This document shows, one piece after another, positions 16,313 through 23,806 of a DNA stretch of 33,805 nucleotides. How positions within the stretch are numbered: the first letter of the stretch is position 1; every line of letters starts with the position of its first letter. Source of the stretch: an uncultured Lachnospira sp. GTDB taxonomy: Bacteria; Bacillota; Clostridia; Lachnospirales; Lachnospiraceae. Location: NCBI GenBank assembly GCA_934343805.1, contig CAKRIN010000028.1:1-33805 (forward strand). The letters run 5' to 3'. The notes beneath the pieces are model-generated. The model worked only from the letters and a program-made list of their open reading frames with translations, was not told where the DNA came from and ran no database searches. Both the position numbers and the translations under genes were made by a program.

Positions 16313-17449
16313 TTAGTAAAATACGTGGTCGCCAATGATGGTACCACCTTTATCAACAGCGCTGTTATATACATGAAAATATAATGCATTAATGTTGATA
16401 TAACCATTAAGAACATCAACAGCTGCTTTGGTACATTCTGCATTAGCTCCCCTTGCGAGCACAATTGCAAAACGTCCGCTTGCAACAGGAGAAAACTGGT
16501 AAGGTGCATATATAACACCGCTTATGCTATTGGCAAAACGTGGATCGGCAACCCGGTTAATAACTACGCTGCCAACAGCACATTTGCCTTCGTAGGACTG
16601 ATTGCCGGCTTCACATTCTATTATTGCAGCAAGCATGGCAACGTCCTGTTCAGAGTGGTTCTTTAATACCTGATCAAGTACATTCTGATCTATGTGGGAA
16701 GCATTATCTGATGAATTCTGTGAATTAAGAGCTTCCATTTCGCGGCGCTGTCTTTCTAACATTTCCTGTTGTATCTTCTGCTCGTATTCAAGAGCAAGTG
16801 CCTCTGCATCAGATATGCTCTGACTGTTGGTGTCTATCTGTGTCTGGCATTGTTCAAGCAGAGAAGAAAGAGTGTCTGCTTCCTTTGATGCCTTATCTTT
16901 AAGAGCAACAAGTTCATCAAGTTCTGATTGAAGCTGTTCTTTAGTATCGCGAAGAGTTATGATCAGATCATTAAGTTCCTGCATTTTTTTATGGTCATAA
17001 TCAGATATCTGCCTGACATATTCTGTTTTTGTGAGAAGATCAGACAGGCTCTGCGCAGAGAGAAGAGTTGAAATAATGGTATCACTATCATTCTCATACA
17101 TATAACGTATACGCAGCTTCATTGTGTCATACTGGTGGCTGATCTCGATCTCCATATCAGAGATATCAGCATTTACAGAATCAATATCTGACTGCTTGGA
17201 ATTAATCTGTTCTTCCAGGGATGCTATTTTCTCACCAGATGAAGTGACCTTATTATTGAGATCACTGAACTGGGAATCCAATTCACTCTGCTTGTTCTTT
17301 AGTTCTTCTAATTCCTTGTTTACCGCATCAAGGTCATCCTGTGTATCAGCCATCAGCCTGTAAGGATAAATATATGCTGGAAGACAGAAAAAGACTGCCA
17401 TGCATAGAATAAGCATAATAGCTGTAAAATTGCGTGTTCGTAATTTCAT
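16313..17449 (-). CDS. Cell-wall hydrolase, SleB-type, with coiled-coil N-terminus
   Basis: A 378-residue exported protein. Residues about 8-30 form a signal peptide or anchor. Residues about 35-240 are long coiled coils of the PcsB/CwlO style. The C-terminal 115 residues are a SleB (Hydrolase_2) domain: AMLAAIIECEAGNQSYEGK with the catalytic Glu in ECEAGN, followed by AVGSVVINRV and the YQFSP segment. It should cleave peptidoglycan glycan strands in cell separation, growth or, in sporulating relatives, cortex lysis. The ATG at 17449 is preceded by AGGAG, but at about 14 nt, with a 12-bp palindrome in the gap; a TTG at 17473 is in frame but has no ribosome site. The start is therefore uncertain. 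Confidence 0.85.
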   Translation of the reverse strand: MKLRTRNFTAIMLILCMAVFFCLPAYIYPYRLMADTQDDLDAVNKELEELKNKQSELDSQFSDLNNKVTSSGEKIASLEEQINSKQSDIDSVNADISDMEIEISHQYDTMKLRIRYMYENDSDTIISTLLSAQSLSDLLTKTEYVRQISDYDHKKMQELNDLIITLRDTKEQLQSELDELVALKDKASKEADTLSSLLEQCQTQIDTNSQSISDAEALALEYEQKIQQEMLERQRREMEALNSQNSSDNASHIDQNVLDQVLKNHSEQDVAMLAAIIECEAGNQSYEGKCAVGSVVINRVADPRFANSISGVIYAPYQFSPVASGRFAIVLARGANAECTKAAVDVLNGYININALYFHVYNSAVDKGGTIIGDHVFY

Positions 17450-17583
17450 ATTGTCACATGTGACTCCTGTCAATAATTATATTTTTATAAACAAAAAACA
17501 ATATTAGTATAAAATGTGCGTGAATAAATTGCAAGGCGTGCTTTTTAAGGTGTATATTAAATTGCAGGTTTTGGATTTTGCAG

Positions 17584-17743
17584 GCGTCTGTTTTTATGGC
17601 AATACTCCACGGCAGTATCTGACTATAGCATATGCTCTCAGGAATCCTGCACTTAGCGGCATTAACTTCCACACAGTTCGGATTATTCGAGCATATGCTA
17701 TAGTCAGATACTGCCGTGGGGATGCCATAGCATTAAAAGACGC
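17584..17743. repeat. Large inverted-repeat structure (31-bp perfect arms)
   Basis: The arms 17607-17637 and 17689-17719 are exact reverse complements (31 of 31) flanking 51 nt. The pairing continues outward with TATGGCA (17595-17601) to TGCCATA (17723-17729) and GCGTCT (17584-17589) to AGACGC (17738-17743), so the 160-nt unit can form one long interrupted hairpin or cruciform. It is less AT-rich than its surroundings. The loop contains an 11-nt palindrome (CAGGAATCCTG, 17639-17649). There is no T-tract directly after it. It lies between the SleB-type gene and the ABC transporter; a MITE-like insertion, a structural RNA or a recombination site are all possible. Confidence 0.85.
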
Positions 17744-17789
17744 TGACTAACTCCAATTAAGAACCTGAATAAAATAAAAGGAGACTTAA

Positions 17790-20486
17790 ATGCTTGAATT
17801 AAATGATATAAAAAAGGATTATGTGTCTGGCTCAACTACTGTGAGCGCACTTAAGGGGATTAATTTAAGATTCAGGGACTGCGAATTTGTATCAATCCTT
17901 GGACAGTCCGGATGTGGTAAGACTACCATGCTTAACATTATAGGCGGACTTGATAAGTATACTAGTGGTGACCTTAAGATTAATGGCGTGTCAACCAGAA
18001 ACTATAAGGACAGAGACTGGGATTTTTACAGAAATAACTCTATTGGTTTTGTATTCCAGAGTTACAATCTGATACCACATCAGACAGTATTATCAAATGT
18101 TGAACTTGCACTTACTCTTTCGGGAGTGTCTAAGTCAGAGAGAAAGAAAAGAGCAATAGAAGCATTGGAAAAAGTAGGACTTGGAGAGCAGATCCATAAG
18201 AAACCTAATCAGATGTCAGGAGGACAGATGCAGAGAGTTGCAATTGCAAGAGCACTTGTCAATGATCCTGATATACTTCTTGCTGATGAGCCTACAGGAG
18301 CACTTGATACAGAAACAAGCATACAGATAATGGAACTTCTTAAAGAGATATCAAAAGACAGACTTATAATAATGGTAACTCATAATCCGGAGCTGGCAAA
18401 AAATTATTCGACAAGAATAGTAAGATTGTTGGATGGTGTTATAACAGATGATACTAATCCATATACCGAAGAACAGATGGAAGCCGATGCAAAAGAAAAA
18501 GAACAGGCTGAAGAAAAGTGTGTCTCAAAGGTGGACGGGGGAAAAACAAAAAGAAGCAAAAGACAGAAAACATCAATGTCTTTCTTTACAGCTCTTTCAT
18601 TGTCATTTAATAATCTTATGACAAAAAAGACGCGTACAATACTTACAGCATTTGCAGGAAGCATAGGTATCATTGGAATAGCAATGATTTTGTCTATATC
18701 TAATGGAATACAGCTATATATAGACAGAGTGCAGAGAGATACACTGTCAAGTTACCCTGTAACGCTGCAGGCAGAATCTATAGATATAAGCAGCATGGTT
18801 TCAAGTATGACAGGTAATGCGGAATCAGAAGAACATGAGGATAAGAGCAAGATATATTCCAATGATATTATGGGTGATATGATCAATACCATGGTGAAAG
18901 AGGTAAAGAGCAACAATCTGTCTGAATTCAGAAAATACATCGAAGAAGGCAGCTCTGACATTAAATCGTATGTAAGTGATATCCAGTATTCATATGATGT
19001 TCCACTTAACATATATATGAAAGATACTTCTAATGGAGTAGAACAGCTTAATCCAAGCACAATGTTTGATTCAATATATGGCGAAGGAAGTACTGCTGCA
19101 ACAACATCAATGTCATCAGGAATGGGAATGGGTATGTTTTCTAACAGCAGTGTGTGGAACCAGCTTTTGGGAAATCAGCAGGTTCTTGATGAGCAGTATG
19201 ATGTGCTTGCCGGTCACTGGCCGGAGAATTATGATGAAGTAGTTCTTGTAGTAGACAAGAATAATGAAGTAGATGATTATACGTTGTATTCTCTTGGACT
19301 AAAAGATCCGGAAGAAGTTAAAACAATGTTTAAGAAGATGATGGTTGGTGAATCATACGAGACAGAGAAAGATACCAGCTATACATTTGACCAGATACTT
19401 GATACACAGTTTAAGCTGGTTATGCCAACAGATATGTACCAGTATAATGAGGTTACAGGAACATGGGATGATGGAAGCAAAGATGAAAAGTTCATGAAGC
19501 AGGTTGTTGATAATGGAACAGACATAAAAGTATGTGGAATAATCAGACCTAATGAAGATGCCGTAAGCACAACGATTTCAAGCGGAATTGGATATACATC
19601 AGAGCTTATGGAATATATAATCAATGAAGTAAAAGAAAGTGACATTGCGAAGGCACAGCTTGAAAATGAGGATATAGATGTATTTACAGGAGTGCCATTT
19701 GACAATGACAAAGATACAGAGATAACAATGGATGATGTCAATGCTTACATGGCAACATTATCAGATGAAGAAAGCATGCAGATGCAGGCAATGACAAGCA
19801 CAATGACAGATGATCAGATATTGCAGTTATTCTCAGCATCAATAAAGGCAAGAACTACAGATGCAACACTTGATAGCAATAAGTCAAAGCTCGGAATAAC
19901 AGATCCTGACACACCTTCACAGATAGATATATATGCTACTGATTTTGATTCAAAGGAAAAGATTCAGGATATAATCAAAGATTATAATAAGTTACAGCAG
20001 GATGAAGGAAAAGAAGAAAATGTAATCAATTACACAGATTATGTTGGAATTATGATGTCATCTGTTAGTACAATTATTAATGCAATATCATATGTTTTAA
20101 TAGCATTTGTTGCAATCTCGCTTATAGTTTCTTCGATAATGATAGGAATTATTACATATATTTCAGTACTTGAACGTACCAAGGAAATAGGTGTTCTTAG
20201 AAGTATTGGTGCATCAAAGAAAGATGTGTCAAGAATATTTAATGCAGAAACATTGATAGAAGGTTTTGTAGCAGGAGCACTAGGAATAATTGTTACGCTG
20301 CTTCTGTGCATACCTGCCAACGCTATAATAAAAAGTCTGACTTCTATATCAAATGTTGCGCAGCTTCCAGTTGCAGGTGGGGTAGTGCTTATTATAATAA
20401 GCATGTTCCTTACATTTATTGCGGGATTAATACCGGCAAAGCTTGCAGCTAAAAAGGATCCTGTTGTTGCGTTAAGAAGTGAATAA
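17790..20486 (+). CDS. Fused ABC transporter ATPase-permease (MacB-like)
   Basis: An 898-residue protein combining ATPase and permease. Residues 1-225 are a LolD/MacB-type ATPase with Walker A GQSGCGKT (38-45), signature MSGGQMQRVAIARA, Walker B ILLADEPTGALD and a switch His in MVTHNPE. A linker rich in Lys/Glu follows. One membrane helix lies near 282-305, then a large extracytoplasmic domain (about 310-755) and three C-terminal helices of the FtsX type. Such mechanotransmission transporters export or extract peptides and lipoproteins or confer antibiotic tolerance. The substrate is unknown. AGGAG precedes ATG. No two-component system is nearby, unlike many bacitracin-type exporters. The inverted-repeat structure is immediately upstream. 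Confidence 0.93.
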   Translation: MLELNDIKKDYVSGSTTVSALKGINLRFRDCEFVSILGQSGCGKTTMLNIIGGLDKYTSGDLKINGVSTRNYKDRDWDFYRNNSIGFVFQSYNLIPHQTVLSNVELALTLSGVSKSERKKRAIEALEKVGLGEQIHKKPNQMSGGQMQRVAIARALVNDPDILLADEPTGALDTETSIQIMELLKEISKDRLIIMVTHNPELAKNYSTRIVRLLDGVITDDTNPYTEEQMEADAKEKEQAEEKCVSKVDGGKTKRSKRQKTSMSFFTALSLSFNNLMTKKTRTILTAFAGSIGIIGIAMILSISNGIQLYIDRVQRDTLSSYPVTLQAESIDISSMVSSMTGNAESEEHEDKSKIYSNDIMGDMINTMVKEVKSNNLSEFRKYIEEGSSDIKSYVSDIQYSYDVPLNIYMKDTSNGVEQLNPSTMFDSIYGEGSTAATTSMSSGMGMGMFSNSSVWNQLLGNQQVLDEQYDVLAGHWPENYDEVVLVVDKNNEVDDYTLYSLGLKDPEEVKTMFKKMMVGESYETEKDTSYTFDQILDTQFKLVMPTDMYQYNEVTGTWDDGSKDEKFMKQVVDNGTDIKVCGIIRPNEDAVSTTISSGIGYTSELMEYIINEVKESDIAKAQLENEDIDVFTGVPFDNDKDTEITMDDVNAYMATLSDEESMQMQAMTSTMTDDQILQLFSASIKARTTDATLDSNKSKLGITDPDTPSQIDIYATDFDSKEKIQDIIKDYNKLQQDEGKEENVINYTDYVGIMMSSVSTIINAISYVLIAFVAISLIVSSIMIGIITYISVLERTKEIGVLRSIGASKKDVSRIFNAETLIEGFVAGALGIIVTLLLCIPANAIIKSLTSISNVAQLPVAGGVVLIIISMFLTFIAGLIPAKLAAKKDPVVALRSE

Positions 20487-20490
20487 TGTC

Positions 20491-20519
20491 TTTACTTTAA
20501 AACTTCACTGTGCTAAAAT
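20491..20519 (+). promoter_or_regulatory. Promoter of the yerC-like gene
   Basis: TTTACT (20491-20496), 17 nt, then TAAAAT (20514-20519) with an extended TGc in front. It lies just downstream of the ABC transporter stop and about 50 nt before the next ATG. Confidence 0.55.
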
Positions 20520-20568
20520 TTCATAGTAGTGAAACAATACATTTTGTGGATTGGGGAGATTAAGTAAT

Positions 20569-20883
20569 ATGAATAATAAATTAAAGACACCGGCTGTTGA
20601 ACAGCTTTTTCAGGCAATACTGAGTCTTAAAGATATAGATGAAGCATATGATTTTTTTGAAGATGTATGCACTATTAATGAAATATTATCGTTATCACAG
20701 AGATTTGAGGTTGCCAAGATGCTCAGGGAACATAGAACTTATCTGGATATTGCAGAAAAAACAGGGGCATCTACAGCTACTATAAGCAGAGTAAACAGAT
20801 CTCTTAATTATGGCAATGATGGATATGACAGAGTATTTGAGAGACTTAACATGCTTGATGAGATTCAGGACGGGCAGCAGTGA
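20569..20883 (+). CDS. YerC/YecD-type TrpR-related regulator
   Basis: A 104-residue protein of the YerC/YecD family, short relatives of the TrpR repressor common in Firmicutes. The phrase LSLSQRFEVAKML and the helix-turn-helix YLDIAEKTGASTATISRVNRSLNYG (the recognition helix includes STATISR) match the family closely. Length is typical. The ATG at 20569 follows GGGGAG by about 10 nt; a TTG at 20551 would place the ribosome site inside the gene. It is probably a DNA-binding regulator, with unknown effector and targets. It may be read from its own promoter and is followed by a bidirectional hairpin terminator. Confidence 0.9.
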   Translation: MNNKLKTPAVEQLFQAILSLKDIDEAYDFFEDVCTINEILSLSQRFEVAKMLREHRTYLDIAEKTGASTATISRVNRSLNYGNDGYDRVFERLNMLDEIQDGQQ

Positions 20884-20916
20884 TATAAGGTAAAATAACA
20901 AAATACATGACTAAAG

Positions 20917-20986
20917 AAAAGGAACTGCATCAGATGATAATACATTTCTGTAAATCCGGAAATATATTATCAAAGCAGTTCCTTTT
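20917..20986. terminator. Long bidirectional terminator hairpin
   Basis: AAAAGGAACTGC (20917-20928) pairs with GCAGTTCCTTTT (20975-20986), and the stem continues through GATAAT/ATTATC and ATTTC/GGAAAT. It separates the convergent yerC-like and DUF1836 genes. A- and T-tracts flank it on each side. Confidence 0.8.
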
Positions 20987-20992
20987 ATAATA

Positions 20993-21637
20993 TTATTTAC
21001 TCTTCTTATCTGATTTCTCAGGCTTTTCAGGCTCAGCAGGAGCATGTTTAGCTGTATAATCATCAATAAGGCTTTCAATCATATTCTTTTTCATATATAC
21101 ATCGAAACTTAATAAACACACAAGACTAAAGAATTGTAAGAATTCCCTGTCATCATCATTGTCCACATCTGTAAATGCGTTACTTGCCTGTTCTGACTTG
21201 GCAAGAATATCCTTAGATAAAGGCTTGGCAAGTGAAGATTCCATCGAAAATATTTCACTATATATATAATCAAGATCTGGTACGGAATCTTTATCAAAGA
21301 ATTTCTCTGTCAGTGGATTAAGCAGTTTCTGGATATCACTTATTGACAGAATATTCTTGAAATAATAAATGAAAGTAAGAATATATATATGTTCCTTTGA
21401 ATATTTCTTTTTAACAGGTGATGGCAGCAGATTGTTCTTAGCATAATTATTAATCATAGTTTTAGTAAGAACCTTGTCATCATCTGTGCGTTTTGTATCA
21501 TGAAGGTGCTCATACATAAATGTTGTTACCTGATCCATATACAGATTGATATTAGGAACATCTCCAGGCTGAATATAATTAAGAGCGGACATATCTTTCA
21601 GAATACCACCCATAAGCTCTTTAATATCGTTGTTCAT
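20993..21637 (-). CDS. DUF1836 domain-containing protein
   Basis: A 214-residue protein of the DUF1836 family of Firmicutes, predicted winged-helix DNA-binding proteins. The typical signature is TKTMINNYAKNNLLPSPVKKKYSKEHI followed by LTFIYYFKNILSISDIQKLL, resembling a MerR-like helix-turn-helix (residues about 55-105). A helical domain follows, then a low-complexity tail rich in Pro, Glu and Lys (EPEKPEKSDKKSK). GAGG precedes the ATG. It is monocistronic and convergent with the yerC-like gene. Function in the cell is unknown; a regulatory role is inferred from the fold. Confidence 0.88.
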   Translation of the reverse strand: MNNDIKELMGGILKDMSALNYIQPGDVPNINLYMDQVTTFMYEHLHDTKRTDDDKVLTKTMINNYAKNNLLPSPVKKKYSKEHIYILTFIYYFKNILSISDIQKLLNPLTEKFFDKDSVPDLDYIYSEIFSMESSLAKPLSKDILAKSEQASNAFTDVDNDDDREFLQFFSLVCLLSFDVYMKKNMIESLIDDYTAKHAPAEPEKPEKSDKKSK

Positions 21638-21818
21638 ATAGTCCTCATTCCTTATAAATATGCATCATTATCAGATGCTACGGTTATAAATGTTTAAGCT
21701 ATATTATATAGTTTTTAAAACCACATTTCAAGTGGTAATAATATTTTGAACTTTAGCATAGTGTAATGTGCATAAAATGATATTTTAATATTGACTGATA
21801 ATATATAAAATATCAATC

Positions 21819-21846
21819 AAAGGAGGAAATGTTCGTGACTTTTTAG
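21819..21846 (+). other. Strong ribosome site followed by a five-codon frame
   Basis: AAAGGAGG (21819-21826) is a perfect ribosome site, but the frame behind it stops at once: ATG at 21829 or GTG at 21835, stop TAG at 21844-21846 (MFVTF). It lies about 90 nt before pspA in the untranslated leader. It may be a leader minipeptide, a ribosome landing site or chance. Apart from this I see nothing decisive in 21638-21932. Confidence 0.35.
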
Positions 21847-21932
21847 TCCGTATATATTATAATTAATAAAGTTTTTAAAGTTTATAAGTAACTTAAATTC
21901 ACCAGAGGGTGACAGAATGGAGGATTATTATT

Positions 21933-22616
21933 ATGGGTATTTTAACAAGATTTAAAGACATTATGAGCGCTAACATTAATGCACTTCTTGATAAGTGTGA
22001 AGATCCAGAAAAGATGATTGACCAGTATATGAGAAATCTTGAGAGTGATCTTGGAAAGGTTAAAGCAGAGACAGCATCAGTTATGGCTGAAGAAACAAGA
22101 TGTAAGAGAGAGCTTGATGCATGCACAGCAGATGTTGCTAAGTATCAGTCATATGCAGAGAAGGCACTTCAGGCAGGCAACGAAGCAGATGCAAGAACAT
22201 TCCTTGAGAAGAAGCAGCAGTTAGTTTCTAAGCAGGCAACATTACAGCAGACATATAATATTGCGGCAGATAATGCAGCTAAGATGCGCCAGATGCATGA
22301 TAAGCTCTGCAAGGATATCCAGTCGCTCGAAGCAAGAAGAGATTCAGTTAAGGCTAAGGTTGCAGCAGCCAAGGCACAGGAAAGAATTAATAAGGTTGGT
22401 TCAAGTGTAGCAGGTGTAGGAACCAGTATGGATGCATTCAGCAAGATGGAAGCTAAAGCTAACAAAATGCTTGATCAGGCTAATGCAATGGCAGAACTTA
22501 ATCAGTCACAGCTTGAGACAGATGTAGACAGCCTTGCAGCTAAGTATGATACAGAACCAGCTAATGCTGCAGTAGACGATGAATTAGCAGCTCTTAAGGC
22601 TCAGATGGGATTATAA
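21933..22616 (+). CDS. pspA: PspA/IM30 family membrane-stress protein
   Basis: PspA/IM30 proteins are peripheral membrane proteins that assemble into ESCRT-III-like rods to protect or repair the membrane. The 227-residue protein begins MGILTRFKDIMSANINALLDKCEDPEKMIDQYM, the usual amphipathic helix and alpha-1 start of the family, and continues as long coiled-coil helices rich in Ala, Lys and Gln. The length is normal. TGGAGG lies 9 nt before the ATG at 21933; a GTG at 21909 is in frame but places the ribosome site inside. It is followed after 54 nt by an SPFH zinc-ribbon gene in the same direction, an arrangement like Bacillus ydjF-ydjI. Confidence 0.93.
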   Translation: MGILTRFKDIMSANINALLDKCEDPEKMIDQYMRNLESDLGKVKAETASVMAEETRCKRELDACTADVAKYQSYAEKALQAGNEADARTFLEKKQQLVSKQATLQQTYNIAADNAAKMRQMHDKLCKDIQSLEARRDSVKAKVAAAKAQERINKVGSSVAGVGTSMDAFSKMEAKANKMLDQANAMAELNQSQLETDVDSLAAKYDTEPANAAVDDELAALKAQMGL

Positions 22617-22670
22617 TAACTCATAAAGAGAAATTCAGAATAAGCATTAACAAAGATAAGGAGAGGGAAT

Positions 22671-23642
22671 ATGGGATTATTCAAAGGGCAGTTTGCCAAT
22701 GTAGTCGAATGGGAAGAGTACAGAGATGACATAATTTTCTGGAAATGGACCAACAGAGAAATTAAGAAAGGCAGTAAGCTGATTATCCGCGCCGGTCAGG
22801 ATGCAATCTTTATGTACAATGGTAAGATTGAAGGAATCTTTAAGGACGAGGGAAGCTTTGATATTGAATCACAGATTATTCCATTCTTATCAACACTTAA
22901 GGGTTTTAAGTTCGGCTTTAACAGCGGAGTAAGAGCAGAAGTTTTATTTGTTAATACTAAGGAATTCACAGAAAAGTGGGGAACTAAGAATCCTATACTT
23001 ATTCCAACGCAGGCACTTCCAGGTGGTATGCCAATAAGAGCTTTTGGTAACTTCTCATTTTCAGTATCTGATTACATTACGCTTATAGACAAGGTGGCAG
23101 GTGTAAAGCAGATGTACACGGTTGCAGATGTTAAGGAAAGAATATCAGCAGTTCTTGACCAGCTTCTTATGAAGTGGATTTCTAAAGAAGGAAAGGATAT
23201 GTTTAATCTTCAGGCTAATGCTTATGATATCTCAGCAGGTATCAAGACAGACCTTGACATGGAGATGAGCAAGTTAGGAATCACAATAACAAGTTTTACT
23301 ATCTCAAGCTTTTCTTATCCAGAAGAAGTTCAGAAGATGACTAATAAGGCTGCTTCACAGGCTATGGTTGGTGATATGAACAGATATACACAGATGGCAA
23401 TGGCTGATAGTATCGGTAATTCAAGAGGTGGTTCGAATATTGCCAGTGATATGATGCAGCTCCAGATGGGAATGCAGGTTGGTCAGCAGATGATGAATAA
23501 TATGAATAATGCTATGAATGGTATGAATTCTAATCAGAATGCTGGAATATCAGGAGGTGCAGTACCTAAGTTTTGCCCTAACTGCGGAACACCAACTAAT
23601 GGCTCTAAGTTCTGTGGGAATTGTGGAACAAAGTTAGCTTAG
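22671..23642 (+). CDS. SPFH-domain protein with C-terminal zinc ribbon (YdjI-like)
   Basis: A 323-residue protein of the YdjI/virion-core-like SPFH family. The N-terminal domain (about 1-220, opening MGLFKGQFANVVEW) contains the beta-rich SPFH/band-7 fold. Then come helices and a Met/Asn/Gln-rich, low-complexity segment (about 255-295). The end is a zinc ribbon with two CxxC pairs (CPNC and CGNC). In Bacillus the YdjI protein recruits the PspA homologue YdjF to the membrane; the gene pair here suggests the same membrane-protection role. AGGAGAGG precedes the ATG. A terminator follows within 60 nt. Confidence 0.9.
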   Translation: MGLFKGQFANVVEWEEYRDDIIFWKWTNREIKKGSKLIIRAGQDAIFMYNGKIEGIFKDEGSFDIESQIIPFLSTLKGFKFGFNSGVRAEVLFVNTKEFTEKWGTKNPILIPTQALPGGMPIRAFGNFSFSVSDYITLIDKVAGVKQMYTVADVKERISAVLDQLLMKWISKEGKDMFNLQANAYDISAGIKTDLDMEMSKLGITITSFTISSFSYPEEVQKMTNKAASQAMVGDMNRYTQMAMADSIGNSRGGSNIASDMMQLQMGMQVGQQMMNNMNNAMNGMNSNQNAGISGGAVPKFCPNCGTPTNGSKFCGNCGTKLA

Positions 23643-23699
23643 TTAATAAGCCCGGGTTAATGGGCATATATACAATATTAACTTAATAAATATTAATCA

Positions 23700-23739
23700 G
23701 GGATGTTGTCAGATTACCTTGGCAACATCCCGATTTTTT
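23700..23739 (+). terminator. Terminator after the pspA-SPFH pair
   Basis: GGGATGTTG (23700-23708) pairs with CAACATCCC (23723-23731) around a 14-nt loop, followed by six T residues (23734-23739). The 3' arm also contains the -35 of the pcrA promoter. Confidence 0.88.
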
Positions 23740-23747
23740 CGTATAAT
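23719..23747 (+). promoter_or_regulatory. pcrA: pcrA promoter overlapping the upstream terminator
   Basis: TTGGCA (23719-23724), 17 nt, then TATAAT (23742-23747) form a strong vegetative promoter. The -35 lies inside the preceding terminator's hairpin, and the T-tract is part of the spacer. Confidence 0.75.
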
Positions 23748-23806
23748 GTGAAAGTCAGAATGACTATGAATGGACAGATAATTGACATTAATATAAAGGT
23801 GGGAAT

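Noticed and set aside
17607..17719. Phase-variable invertible promoter
   Set aside because: The arms suit inversion, but no convincing -35/-10 pair is seen in the 51-bp core in either orientation. Kept only as one possibility in the finding.
17514..17750. 78-codon plus-strand frame across the inverted-repeat element
   Set aside because: No ribosome site, and most of its codons come from the two inverted arms; it looks like a by-product of the repeat.
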